Below, one piece after another: positions 44,282 through 55,473 of a DNA stretch of 60,000 nucleotides. Origin of the DNA: Symsagittifera roscoffensis (Eukaryota; Xenacoelomorpha; Acoela; Convolutidae); NCBI RefSeq assembly GCF_963678635.1, contig NC_087063.1:84121574-84181573 (forward strand), written 5' to 3'. Positions within the stretch are counted from its first letter, which is position 1; the number at the start of each line of letters is the position of its first letter. Both the position numbers and the translations under genes were made by a program. The notes under the pieces were generated by a model. That model was given only the letters and a program-made list of their open reading frames with translations. It did no database searches and had not been told where the DNA came from.

Positions 44282-44867
44282 AATTGTTTGTCATGATGCT
44301 CTTGTGCGAATATGCTATAGAAAATTTCTTGGAAGAGCATAGAAACAATTTAGCTTCTAGAAATAATTTCGTTCTTTTCGGGAAAAGTTTGTTCAAGCAT
44401 AGAAAAAATTTCGCGGAGAAAAAAATTCCCTCAATTTATTAATTTCTACTGAGATTTTTTGTAGTCATGTAGAAAGTTTTTATCATACCATTTTCGTAAA
44501 TAGAAAACGTGTGATAAGCGTTTTTCCATAGCTCCATGACCAGCTCTTTTTGACCAGTTCTTTTTGCATTGAGTTGTGTGACAAGCCTTTTTCTTCTACA
44601 GAACTTTATGACAAGCTTTTTTCTAGTACTCTTCTTGTATAGATGTACTTTTCTTGGAAGTATTTTTCTTTGGAAGTACTATTCTTATCTCAAGCATTTT
44701 TGTTCGGACCATTTGAAAATTAGGGAGGAATTATGATTTCGAGTGTCTTTTAGTTATTTTCTACTTGAAAAATCAGCTTTAAATGATTAAATTTAGTTTT
44801 TTTAAGTACTTCAGCGCCTTTTTGGAAAAAAATTTCCTATAACTTCAAAAATTAAAAAATTGCGCCC
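44282..44867. other. AT-rich spacer
   Basis: TATGACAAGC / GTGACAAGCCTTTTTC / TCTTGGAAGTA phrases recur locally at 44520-44690. No gene is recognised. Confidence 0.35.
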
Positions 44868-45160
44868 CCTCAGAGGTTCGACCACCTGCCGACACAAAGG
44901 GTGGTCGAATCTCTGAGGGGAATCCCTTTGAACTATTTTTAGATATCCGTTTTTGGCTAACGGACCCTAAAGTTTTTTAAAAGATGCCTTTAGCTCCAAT
45001 ATATAATAATTTTGAGAGGGGAGCTCGCTCCGAAAAAACGCAATTTTTTTGTCAACATTTTCGAAAAAGTGCCTAAAAACGCCTTTTTTGGCCTGTTTTT
45101 TGAAATTTTCTGCAAACCCCCCCCCCCCCCCACTTCAATAAAATCCTAGATTCGCCCCGA
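44868..45160 (-). mobile_element. TIR mini-element, reverse
   Basis: Its right end is CCTAGATTCGCCCCGA. On the minus strand it carries the family interior, including GGCGTTTTTAGGCAC, GGAGCGAGCTCCCC and GGTCGGCAGGTGGTCGAA-like pieces. A C-run of about 16 lies at 45117-45131. Confidence 0.75.
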
Positions 45161-45525
45161 CTATGACTGTCAAAAATTTTTAAGCTCTAGTTTTTTGTTC
45201 AATAATTTTTTTTAACACTATTTTTTGTATTTTCTAAGAATTGTCGGAACATTCTGTGCCACTTGCACAGTAATCAGCCATCTTTGTTCTAGTATGGACT
45301 TGTATGAAAAGCTTTTTTCATACGGGAGCCAACTCGGGGAATTGCTGCAGTGGGAGTATGCTCTGCTACTTGCCAAAATAGATTAAACTACTTTGTTCGT
45401 ATCGACAAGCCCCAATCAACAGAATTGGGGTGAGAAAATTTTTTAAAAAATAGCAGTTATAATGTGTTAGAAGTGAAATTAGAAAAACATCTTTATTGAT
45501 ATGCCCCTTCTCTTTTTTGTTTCAG

Positions 45526-45741
45526 CCACTGTCGAGACAACCATGAAGCTCGGTTGTGGGGAGAGGTGGATGGTAGGGATAGTGGCGAACTGTTTGGCCC
45601 TGTGCACCACATACTACAGAACATCAGCTGTTTCTACCTCTCAATCTCAGACTTCCACCACGAGGGGGTGTGGACTAATTTGAGAGGAGAAAATGTCACT
45701 CATCTCATCCCGTGGGCGGAAGGAGAGCCAAATAACGAGCA
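45526..45741 (+). CDS. Lectin-like gene exon with WAEGEPNN motif
   Basis: Acceptor TCTTTTTTGTTTCAG and donor CA|GTAAGT are both strong. Frame 2 is open throughout; a second frame is also open by chance but lacks the lectin motifs. Confidence 0.88.
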
Positions 45742-48700
45742 GTAAGTTGAACCCATCTTTTAGAGCTGCAACTTTTCACCTTGAGCTGTATCAGTGATTT
45801 TGAGGAATCTTTAAAAAAAGGTTATTTTCTTTGGGCAAAAATGATCTTTAAGTTTCCATTCGGATGAAATCAAGACTGCTCGTATCAAGGCAAAATCATG
45901 AGTGTTCCGACTGTCCGCACAATTTTTGTTTTGACAAACCAATAAATTTAAGCTGATAGTATCAAAATTAAAGTGTTAAACTGAGCGCAAGACCAACAAA
46001 TGAAATTGCCTCAAAACAATTTAGAACGGTTTTGTGGAGCGGGGTAATGCGCCGCACGTAAAAAATGCCAGTTACGCTTTCAGCATCACAATACAAAACT
46101 AGCAGTTGAAAGAGGCTCGTGTCAGGTTATAATATTTATGTGCGAACATGGCCCAAGAAGAACAAGGGGACGATCCTTCGAAAAAAATCTCCTTTGAAAA
46201 TACGTCAGAACTGGAAGTTCCACTCGAGCAAATATGTTCCTCACATTCTTCGAAAGTCGGGATACTTTCTTCCATATGAGTGAAAAGGTTGAACAAAGCC
46301 CGTTTTTGAAATGTCGAGTCAAAAAATAACCGTTCCTCAGGCGGGTTCCGCATCTGATGTGAAATGGATTGCGCAAAGACTTAGCATGGGTGCATCGAAG
46401 TCGTAACATGGGTCGCGCAAAGTTCCTACATGGGTACGACTCCCACAAATTCGTTTCATAAATCGCAAAAAAAACGCAGTTCGAATAGCGGCAATTTTGT
46501 CCTAAAATTTTTGTTGTTTTACCTTGAAAATTTGCTCAAAATGTCTGTTTATGAAACATCTTTCATTTGAGCTAGGCAACAGTCAGCCAAAAGAATTGCT
46601 AACTGCAGACTTTAAGTTTCAAAGCAATCCCTGTACAATTTTTAAGAATCAGATTTCTGCGATAGGAAATTAGAAGAGATTGCAGTTAATCCAAAGCTCT
46701 GCATATATCAATGGTTAGTCAGATCGTTTTGTTACGAAATAAAAATTTTAAAAAATGCAAGTATTCACAACCTAGTTTTCCAAAAAACGTTCAACAATAA
46801 AAATGAATATCATGAAAATTTATGCTTTTGTTCTGATCAAGCTTTGCTCAAAAACATAAACTACAGTTTTTCTTGTTTTAGGTCATGCAAAGTCCCACAA
46901 AACACCTCGGTCGCACAAAGTCTCAGCATATCCTTTTTAGGTCGAACAGTCTTGTTTGTCCACTATAATTCCAAATAACCAGCGTTGAATTTTATAAGCA
47001 ATTGACACTTAGAGAACCCAGTCTGGGGGATCGCCAAAAAAAGGAAGTTAATTGAATAAATCAAGTAACCAGGCAGCAAATAAATGCTTGAGTTTACAAA
47101 AAAGTTAATTTACATAGTCCATACTTCATGGGCAACATTATCTCTTTTTACTGGTATACTACTTACACAATTTATAGTTCAAAATAGGACCATTGTTAAA
47201 ATTTACACTTTTGTTCTGCTACTTGAACAGAGTATAATTCAAATTAAAACATTGTTAAAAGTTACATCATTGTTACCTTCGAAATTACTAGAAATAATCA
47301 GCTGAGTTGCGTATTAAAAATCAAAGGTATCGTCAAATTAGGATGTTTTCAGAAAAAAACTTCAAACACGTCATTTGCACCTTGTATATAGTTGTCTGAA
47401 TATTTTTTAAGTATCCGTTTTTTGATATATTGGGATGAGCTAGCCCTAGTCAAAAAGAAAACTTCTAGTCTGTGGAAAATGTTGAAAACTTTAACAGCTC
47501 TATATGAGTTTCGTTTTTTGACTATTTCAGTTCTACAGTAAAAAGAAGGTTGCATACACAATTTACGATTTCTAGTAACAATACAATCCGAGCTCAAATT
47601 ACGAAGTGTAATAGTTTCTCCTGTGCTTTGTAACAGTTTACGATATATAGTTTAAGAATAATGTACATTTTCAATTGCTGGAACAAGCTGTCAGAAGGAA
47701 ACCTGAATGGTTCATTGTAAACTATGCGTAGTGCGAGCTTTTGGAGTAAGCAATTGGTTCTAGAACAATATCAGAAACGCAACCATAAACAACTACTTAA
47801 TTTGATTTAAACCTTGTTTGGAAAACTTTATAAGTCCTACCAGTTTCGAAATTCTGTTGCACGCAGTTGAGACGTGGTATTGAAAATTCAATCGATTTTC
47901 TAAACGTAAATCTAAAAAACTTACCCAATCAACTTCCGCTATTGTGTATCTAACATTTGCAACTTTGCTATTTGAGCGACATCCAGTGAACTTCACAAAG
48001 CAAATTCTCGAAACTTTTAGACTCAAACGATTGACTTTCAACCAAGTGGAAACTTTTGAAAGCACTTCGTTCATTACGTTTTTTGGGTCCTGCTTGGGAT
48101 AAACGTTTAGACAGCTATCATCTTCATACAAACCCACAGAGGCATTTGGTGTCGAAAAACAAATCGACAAAACAATAATGTAAAATAAGAAAAGTAGAGG
48201 CCTCAAAAATTCAATTGATTTTCTATATGTAAATCTAAAAAATTTACCCAATCAACTTCCGCTCTTGTGTATCTAATAATTCTAACTTTGTTATTTGAGC
48301 GACATGCATTGAAGTTCTTAAAACAAATTCTCGAAATATTTAGACTCAAACGATTGACTTTTAACCAAGTGGAAACTTTTAAAAGCAATTTGTTCATTAC
48401 GTTTTTTGGGTCCTGCTTGGGATAAACGTTTAGACAGCTATCATCTTCATACAAACCCACAGAGGCATTTGGTGTCGAAAAACAAATCGCCAAATCAATA
48501 ATGTAAAATAAGAAAAGTAGAGGCCTCAAAATAGAACCCTGCGGAACCTCCAACGATATATGTGAAGCCTTAGAAGTGTTTACGTTTGAAAGTCAATAGC
48601 TTTACGTATATGTTTACGTATATGTGAAGTCAATAGCAAGGAAGTCAATAGTTTTACGTATATGTTTACATATATGTGAAGCCTTAGAAGTGTTTACGTT

Positions 48701-51700
48701 TGAAACTCAATAGCTTTACGTATATGTTTCCGTATATGTGAAGTCAATAGCAAGGAAGTCAATAGCTTTACGTCTATGTTTACATATATGTGAAGTCTTA
48801 AAAGTGTTTACGTTTGAAAGTCAATAGCTTAAAGTATATGGTTTAGTATATGTAAAGTCAATAGCAAGGAAATGTTTACAATTACTGAGATAAAAAAATA
48901 ATAAGGTCGCCAACAACTCCCCTGATTCCCATGTTTAAGCTCATATATCGGTATTTTGTGATTGACTGTTTCAAAAGCTTTACTTAAATCTGAAAAAAAC
49001 GCTGAAAACATTATAATATTCGTCAATTTTTTTTTCTTAATGGACTCGGCAGTTTTAGAAGTGCTTCAACCGATGAATAATTTTGTCTAAGCCCCAGATG
49101 TGAATTGCATAAAATTTTGTTCGTATCATTAAACGATGTTAATCTAAGGGATTTTCAATTGTCTAGTACTCTACTGAGGGCAGTCAGAAGAGATCTTGGA
49201 CGGTTTTTAGATGACTTTAATTTGTCACCAGACTTATGAATCGGAACAATTTTTGTAATTTTGAAAGAAGCGGGGAAACAACCTTGGCTATAGCAATTAT
49301 TAAAAAGAACAAATAAATATACGGATAGAAGGGGAGATGAAAAACTATAAAATCTGTTATTGATGCCGTGAACACCTTCAGCGGTTGAAGTTTTTATTGA
49401 TTCAATTTTTTTCAAAATTTTCTGATGTTACTACAGGGAAAAGGAACATAGAATTTGTTAGTTCTGCCAAATAAGTTGAAAACTATTTTCTTTCTATTTT
49501 TTGTTATTATCTTTTCTTATGCTTTGAAGGTATTTGTTTGTTTCTTCTGCATCTAACTGACAGTCATTAAGTTTTATCTTAGGTTCACACAGTCTGTTAA
49601 CATATTTGAAGAACTCCTTGTCTTTCTTTGTCTTTAAGTAATATATATCAATTTTAACACGCTGATACGCTTTTTGTTTTTCTGCTATCAGTATGTTTGT
49701 CTGATTTCGAACGTTCTGTAGCGTTCATTGTCAGCCCTAAGTTTGGTAGGTATGAAAATTCGATGCACTTTTTGTCTTTTGCGAACAAGATTTTTTATCG
49801 CGCTTTTAAACCAGGTGTTTTGGGAAAATTTTAGTTTGGCATTATATTCTATGATAGGGAAAAATCCATTTATGTTAGATTGCAATTCTTTTGTTCTTCA
49901 ATCAACTAGATAACCTATATCGTTACTATTCGAATCAATTTTATCCAAACGATCCTTCAATTTGTACAGAAAAATGCAGACTGTATCATCATGTGAAACT
50001 TTCCCAAGCTACCTTTACGCCCTTTACGGCGTAAAATTACAAACATACACCAAGTCCTGACTATAAGTCTTATCCTTTTGCAAAACATAATTTTCTAGAT
50101 ACCCAAGTCTTTTTTCTTATTCAATTAATTTAGAGAACTGAATACCTTTTGCCTGCCTTTGATTAGGCTTGCCATCCCTGGTTGCGTCTTGAAGGTGTCC
50201 AAACAACCCATGATATCCACGATATTCACGCTTATATTCTCAAAAAAACAGGAAATACTTCTTTTTTGTTTTTTAAGTAACAATCACACGATAAACGGCA
50301 AGAAAATAATTCAAATTTGTGGCCTTCATTTGCAGACAGAAGTTTTCTAGAAGTTCAATGAAAGAGAGCAACTGTTTGCTACTTGGAATTGTTGGTTCGA
50401 AAAGCCATCCACTGGTTTGACCAAAATAAACTTATCATAGAGCTTCGAAATAAAAGAACTTTTTCCAAAAAAATTACATAAGAAATCATGGAGAAATATG
50501 TAAAAATTAGCATTTTAAGCCTTTTTTCAAATATTGTTTTTTTAAGATGTGCTTTTTGTCACCAAAATTGTAAAACTTTTTAATACTATGAAAAACAAGT
50601 TTTTTATACTATGGAGGAATTGCATGGCATGCGTTTTTGCATACTACAAATTTGTATGGCAAGCATTTTTTCTAATATGAAAATGCAAAAAACTTTCTCA
50701 ATTTGCATTTTGAAGTTTACTGTTTCTCCGAAAAATTTGAAACAAAAAAGAACCCAGATTCAAAACTGCACTCGGAGATTTAACACGTGAACTAATATTC
50801 TTGAAATTACACAAAATTTCATACAAAATGTATGAAAGCTTCTACTTTGAAAACTCAGATGTTGAGAAAATTGGCAGGTTTTTCTACAGATTTAGGTGTA
50901 TTCTAACAAAAAAAAAACAGGAATCGCATTTCAACAAAAAAGCACCTAGTCGTGATTTGTGGATTTGTTCTGTAAAAACTCAGCCAATAACCCGCTATAG
51001 AAACAAACAAGGAACAAATTTTTTTGCGCTTTTTAGTTTTCTATAGAAAATTGCAAATCTTATACTTTTCAAATATGAAAATTGTGCGTTAACATTTTTT
51101 TTACTCAAAAAACACTTGCTTATGCCTAAAGCATCAAACCTGCAAGAAACTTGTTTTAAATAGTTTTGAGACCAATTTTTTGCAAGCTTATTCATCACGA
51201 CAAACTCTTTCTTATCAAAAAATATTCACTAAATGAAAGTTCAAGGTTTGTGCTTTAGCAACTTCGAGTCCTAGACAAACCACAAACTTTCAAATTTTAA
51301 CCCATGAGTTTCATTTTTTTACTTGCCCTAGTCCTCTCAAATAAATGAGAGTTTTGAACAACAAACAGTTGACACATGAATATCTAAAAGCTAAATACAT
51401 TCTTGAAGTTATACCAGGGGCGGATTTATAAGGGGGGCGGGGGAGCGGACTAATTTGTACTATTTTAAGATATCCATTTTTGGTGACGGACCCTAACATT
51501 TTTCCAAAAGCGCCTTCGGCCCCAATCTACACTAATTTTGAGGGAGAGTGTTGATAACCCTGAATATGTACAATTATGTACACTAACTAAGGAATTAAAA
51601 GAATAAAATGAATAAGAATGAATCAAGAAGTCTATTCTAAAAACAACATTAAAAACTATCAATGATCGACTATGACAGTTTTTAATGTTGTTTTTAGAAT

Positions 51701-52163
51701 AGACTTCTTAATTCATTCTTATTAATTTTATTGTCAAAAAAACTACTTATCTATTAAGCTGAAAAATTATTTTAATTTTAGGTTTTCGGAGCACTTTCTC
51801 ACCGTCCAGTTCTCCGACAAACATTCATTTGGGGTGAACGACAGCGTTGCTGATTTGAAATCACGCGAAGATTGCTGGTTTGCATGTCAAAAAGTATTTT
51901 CCCAGCTTACTCCTTGGAAGAATGACCAAGTTATTTTGAGAAACGCCACCCAATTCATTCGTAAGCAAAAACGACACTGTTATGAGGGACCCATTGGGAC
52001 ACCTCCCGCATGTAGTGGACCATTGGAAAGATACGCTAATTTTTATTACATACAGGAGAGAATGAACATTTCAGATGCTCAGGCTAATTGCGAAAAGATT
52101 TCCGCTTATTTATTCGAGAGATATCACGACAATGCGAGCGGAATTCAATTCGAGTCTCTATAA
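45526..52163 (+). CDS. C-type-lectin-like domain gene, two visible 3' exons, partial
   Basis: Exons 45526-45741 and 51782-52163 join at phase 2 (ca|g, Gln). Exon 1 starts with one base of a previous codon, so at least one upstream exon is missing. The product has a lectin-fold middle: HCRDNHEARLWGEVDGRDSG (helix), CFYLSISDFHHEGVWTNL and IPWAEGEPNNEQ. The last is the WxxGEPNN type of loop, whose EPN is typical of mannose-type calcium-binding lectins. FSEHFLTVQFSDKHSFGVND and REDCWFACQK complete the domain, with Cys at its close. A second domain then begins (ANFYYIQERMNISDAQANCE) but stops after about 30 residues at TAA. Such proteins are usually secreted or surface carbohydrate binders. The 6-kb intron holds a decayed LINE. 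The short second domain suggests a truncated tandem-lectin gene or alternative 3' exon. Confidence 0.82.
45742..47792. other. Left part of the 6-kb lectin-gene intron
   Basis: No exon is recognised. GACTGCTCGTATCAAGG ... GTGTTCCGACTG near 45868-45920 is the inverse of AGTCGGAACATTCAGGG ... GATACGAGCAGTC at 24766-24815, a short dispersed repeat. Confidence 0.4.
47886..48535 (-). repeat. 324-bp tandem duplication of the LINE palm region
   Basis: ACAGCTATCATCTTCATACA occurs at offset 324 bp (about 48112 and 48436), with flanking sequence matching through both copies. Both copies carry YEDD, so that change came before the duplication. Confidence 0.92.
48553..48885. repeat. 114-bp tandem repeat inside the LINE, about 2.9 copies
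   Basis: TGTGAAGCCTTAGAAGTGTT starts at 48561 and 48675, with a variant at 48789. Sub-repeats GTCAATAGC and TTTACGTATATG recur within each unit. Confidence 0.93.
49886..51414. other. Intron sequence, no exon recognised
   Basis: It is AT-rich with short frames only. No lectin-domain exon was found between the LINE and 51782. Confidence 0.4.
51415..51550 (+). mobile_element. Rearranged TIR mini-element fragment
   Basis: The left end CAGGGGCGGATTTATAAGGG is followed not by the left interior but by the reverse of the right interior (GATATCCATTTTTGGTGACG, GCGCCTTCGGCCCC). Deletion plus inversion, or two fused copies, would explain it. Confidence 0.7.
51596..51738. repeat. Hairpin with about 60-bp arms
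   Basis: The arm AAGAAGTCTATTCTAAAAAC (51625-51644) and its flanks are repeated inverted as GTTTTTAGAATAGACTTCTT. The loop is about 15-20 bases around ATCAATGATCGACTATGACA. It lies just 45 bases before the last lectin exon's acceptor. Confidence 0.92.
51782..52163 (+). CDS. Lectin-like gene last exon: end of domain 1, start of domain 2
   Basis: Acceptor TTATTTTAATTTTAG. It includes GVNDSVADLKSREDCWFACQ, a linker with RKQKRHCYEGPIGTPPACSG, then YYIQERMNISDAQANCEKIS, and terminates at TAA (52161-52163). AATAAA occurs in the mini-element downstream at about 52517, a possible borrowed poly(A) signal. Confidence 0.85.
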
Positions 52164-52257
52164 TTGGCAACTAAAAACTCAGATTCGAGTTTTTGACCAC
52201 ACGCCTGCGAGCAACGATATTGATGACAGCTTGTTTTGAAAAATTATGAATATTTAG

Positions 52258-52583
52258 GCAGCAGCGGATGGGGGGTTGCAGATTTCTTCTTCTTCTCAGG
52301 AATTCGAAAGTTTTCGAAACGCTTGCCCATATTCACTAAATTCGGGGGGATTCACGCGCCAAAAAAAATTTTTTTGGTCAAAGCCTTCCAAGCAGTGCCT
52401 AAAAACGTCTCTTTTTGGTTGTTTTTTGACAATTGGCCCGCGACGCTGAAAGTTTGATCAAAAGAGGGAGGTTATCGTGAAATGGGCGTGACCATCGGAA
52501 ATCAATTTGGTCGTTCTAATAAAGGGGGACAAATTGTCCTTTGTTTGCAAATTTTATTATGAAAAATCCTAGATCTGCCCTTG
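52258..52583 (-). mobile_element. TIR mini-element, reverse, 3' of the lectin gene
   Basis: Right end CCTAGATCTGCCCTTG; the interior CACGCGCCAAAAAAAATTTT and GCCTAAAAACGTCTC fits the family in reverse. It provides an AATAAA near 52517 on the plus strand. Confidence 0.65.
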
Positions 52584-52990
52584 TAGTCAGGAATTTCAAA
52601 AAACTAATAACAGGCTAAGAAATTGGCAGCTAATTGTCCTGATTGATTGCGACTAGCATGATTTTCTTAACTATTTAATTGACTGGCACCAGCTTAAGTA
52701 TTTGATTGGTCGGTCAAATTGATTTTTTGCAACCCCTGCTTATGGGATGAGTACAGGGCTTAGAAACAGAATCTTTTGGTATTTTTGAAGCTAGGTCAGT
52801 GTGATTTAAAATATATTTCTGAGTTTTGAAAACACTAATTTCCTTAACATTTACCAGTCTTGGTTACAGTAGTTTTTTTTCACCCACCGATTTTAAATCC
52901 GCGCCAACAATTATTATAATCCAAAAAAAGTCCTTTAACATCGCAAGACATAATCTTTAAAAAAAAGGTTTTTTTTTAAAAAAAAAAACA
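52584..52990. other. Intergenic spacer with A/T runs
   Basis: No gene is recognised. Poly-A/T runs at 52960-52990 border the foldback element. Confidence 0.35.
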
Positions 52991-53312
52991 TTTCATTCAT
53001 ATGATGTAATTTTTCGGCTGGCTTATGCACTCCGCGAAGTTTCGGTTGGTTCAAAATCTCATATTTCCGGATCTAGTATTGATTATTGATATCAATTGTA
53101 CATGTTTGGTTATGAAAATATATTTGGTTGCAAAGTAGTAAAGCACACCAGAAATTTGGCAACCAAAATATATTTTTGTAACCAAACATGGCTACAATTG
53201 ATATCAATAGTCAACACTAGATCCGGAAATTTGAGAGTTTGAATCATCCGAAAATGCGCGGAGTACATAATCTAGCCGAAAATTGCATCATGAGAATGAA
53301 ATTCGCATAACT
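52991..53312. mobile_element. Foldback element, about 320 bp, arms near 140 bp
   Basis: The left arm (ATTTCATTCATATGATGTAA, TTATGCACTCCGCG, TTTCCGGATCTAGTATTGAT, GATATCAATTGTACATGTTT) returns inverted in the right arm with scattered mismatches, ending GCATCATGAGAATGAAAT. The centre is only about 40 bases. It is non-coding, MITE-like. Confidence 0.9.
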
Positions 53313-53773
53313 TTTGTAACTGTTGAATAATTGTTACATAACTAGTATGGAACCAGTTCTGAACTAGTATTTTTAAACCAATTATAAGGTTGATAAAACT
53401 ATCCCCATAAAATGTTACTAATTCACCAATCATATTCCATCACTAACACTGACAATTATTTGTAGTGCTGAAGCTACTTGTATTTTCAGCGCCACAACAA
53501 TTTGAATAAACCTTAAATTAGATGTTTTCCTTTTGGATATGCTCCAAAACTAACTCCCAAATACCAGTATACAAAATATCTATTGAGACTAGGATTTATA
53601 AGAGTAAGATTAAAATTGGTATTAGACTAAGAAGTTGCACGAAGCTATCCGGCCGAAAATAAGATAGCGTGACGAACAGACGGTGTATCTTATCTGAAAT
53701 AACTCTGTGAGCACAAGACCTTAACTAACTTAGATTTAGCAAATTAGAATTAGAAAAGATCAAAATTGCAAAA
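53313..53773. other. Possible leader or LTR remnant of the retroelement
   Basis: No protein is recognised. It precedes the decayed retroelement frames; no matching 3' LTR can be tested because the element runs off the window. Confidence 0.3.
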
Positions 53774-54043
53774 ATGCAAAATATTAGATGGAATAGACAA
53801 TTTAATAGATATGCCTCTACGTCTCAATGAATCAATGAATCTACGCCAATATTTCAAACAATACAAAAAATCCCAGGTATTGAACGAATAACAAGATCAC
53901 GACGTGAACATCGCTTGAACAACAGACCAAAAAACTACATGATAGTACGACGCAAACTGCAAAGAGTATGTCCTCAGAATCCTCTATGCAGTAAATTTAG
54001 GTATTCATTAATTGAGATGAAAATTATTTTTTTTGAAGAATAA
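53774..54043 (+). pseudogene. Decayed basic frame at the 5' part of the retroelement
   Basis: From ATG at 53774, a frame continues to TAA at 54041-54043 with one in-frame TGA at 53828-53830. It begins MQNIRWNRQFNRYASTSQ and later reads RSRREHRLNNRPKNYMIVRR, strongly basic. It may be a leader ORF or 5' end of Gag; it has the same A-rich strand bias as the sequence downstream, which is why it is placed with the retroelement. Confidence 0.45.
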
Positions 54044-55047
54044 TTTGTTGACTTCTTCAAAAACCTACTTGGTGCTTCATAGCTATAATATATAACAATA
54101 TTAACGACCGATAAAAATATACCCAAGTCGTTCCTTTCGAAATCTGCAGTTCTTGAATTTTGAAAACTTTTCGAAAATTGAGTTTTATTGAATAAAAAAT
54201 ACAAAAATTAGGTAGTAGGAAACTTAAACGTTAGTTTTTTAAAAATTATAAAAAGTTTCTTGCTTCTCGAGAAATTAATTTTTCTTCAGCCCCAAAAAAC
54301 TAACATCACTTAAAATTTAACCTTAAAATATTTTTAAATCTATAACTTTTCCATAACTTAGATCATTAATTTAAAAATTTCATCAAGGCCTATCCTTGCA
54401 TTTTGATAATTTAAATTTCTTTTAAAAACAGATCATCATGGTTTTCCTTTAATTTATCTTTCAACGAAATTTTGTTTCACTTAAATCAACTAATCATCAA
54501 GACTTCCCTTGGATCAATCAGAACAACTTTGTTCTCCCACCTCATAATTTAAACATCAAACGTCGATTCACTCTCCAACCCTTATCAAAAAACCGACGAC
54601 TAACAGAAACATTTAGAAAAACTAACCATTATGATTAAGATAAACAGTGAAGAACTTCGGTTACTCATCCTTCACTTGAGCCCTTCCTCTTAGCTGACAC
54701 AGACTAAAATCCTTAAAATATTACTAAGCTCTAAAATAGTATCAACCGATCTACTTGCGTTCTACTTCTAATTTTACCTGAACCTTGTGGACTGGTTTAC
54801 TACTCTTCAACCTTTAATTACAAATCAAAGCCCTAGGTAAGTTTCAGTAAATTTTTTTTACAACAAAACTTGGTCACGAGAAAGTAAAGATTTGATATAC
54901 TCTCTCTCCAACCCGTCAACCTCGACAATCTATGCAGCAAGTTAAGATAACCACACAAAACCCGTAAGAACTAACAGCTTAGGAAATATAATGTTTTAAT
55001 CTCTGGATTTTGCAACCATCATCCTGGACCTTATCTCAAGAGATAAT

Positions 55048-55473
55048 TTGGGCATTGAAGAAACAATGATACTTCACAATTGTTTAATTCAAAACGAAAG
55101 TTATGACCTTTTAATTGCACCACATACACCAACAAAAAGATATATCAGATCGAAAAGACAAACAACGAAAAAGACAATAATAGCAAAACCACAGCAAACT
55201 ATTAGGCGAAGATTTTCAAAAATACGAAACGCAGTCTCGGAATCGGATACAACTACAATACAAGAACTTCAGGACCTAAAAGACTCAATAGACAGAAATA
55301 ACCCAAAAAACGAACAGAAATATTTTTCTGACTCAGAATCCACGTCACCATCATCAATAAAAGGTAAACGCAGAGTTAAAATATATATAAATACTCACAA
55401 ACCGGTACGACTATATAATTGGAATCAACCAAAAATTCATATTGAAAATTACACATCAACAGTACTACAATAG
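55048..55473 (+). pseudogene. Retroelement frame, basic, 5' Gag region
   Basis: A 141-codon frame includes TKRYIRSKRQTTKKTI and KGKRRVKIYINTHK, basic and Ser/Thr-rich without a recognised domain. A second frame overlaps just after its stop (from about 55480, MIQYDKNVDNDSILPFFIHP) and runs on to a TGA near 55605. The parts are frameshifted relative to each other. Confidence 0.5.

Larger units (their letters stand above)
47793..49885 (-). pseudogene. Broken LINE (non-LTR retrotransposon) reverse transcriptase, Jockey/CR1-like
   Basis: Read on the minus strand the parts come in the right order. 49885-49688: linker before RT (NTWFKSAIKNLVRKRQKVHR). 49415-49155: fingers (STAEGVHGIN, CFPASFKITKIVPIHKSGDK, then LLTALSRVLDN). 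49026-48829: palm motif A (FSDLSKAFETVNHKI). 48553-48203: motif B and C region (VPQGSILRPLLFLFYIIDL, LYEDDSCLNVYP, STWLKVNRLSLN). 48251-47793: a second copy of that region plus thumb (HVSTACNRISKLVGLIKFSK). Frame shifts separate the pieces, the catalytic YADD box reads YEDD, and a 114-bp repeat splits motif A from motif B. Endonuclease and 3' tail were not found. It sits in the lectin-gene intron, antisense to that gene. It cannot make an active enzyme. Confidence 0.88.

Noticed and set aside
45501-45683. Frame beginning MPLLFFVSATVETTMKLG overlapping the lectin exon
   Set aside because: It is open by chance; the neighbouring frame has the lectin motifs and the correct phase to the next exon.
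46099-46448. Minus-strand frames of 84 and 108 codons
   Set aside because: They overlap in different frames, have no motif and no splice context.
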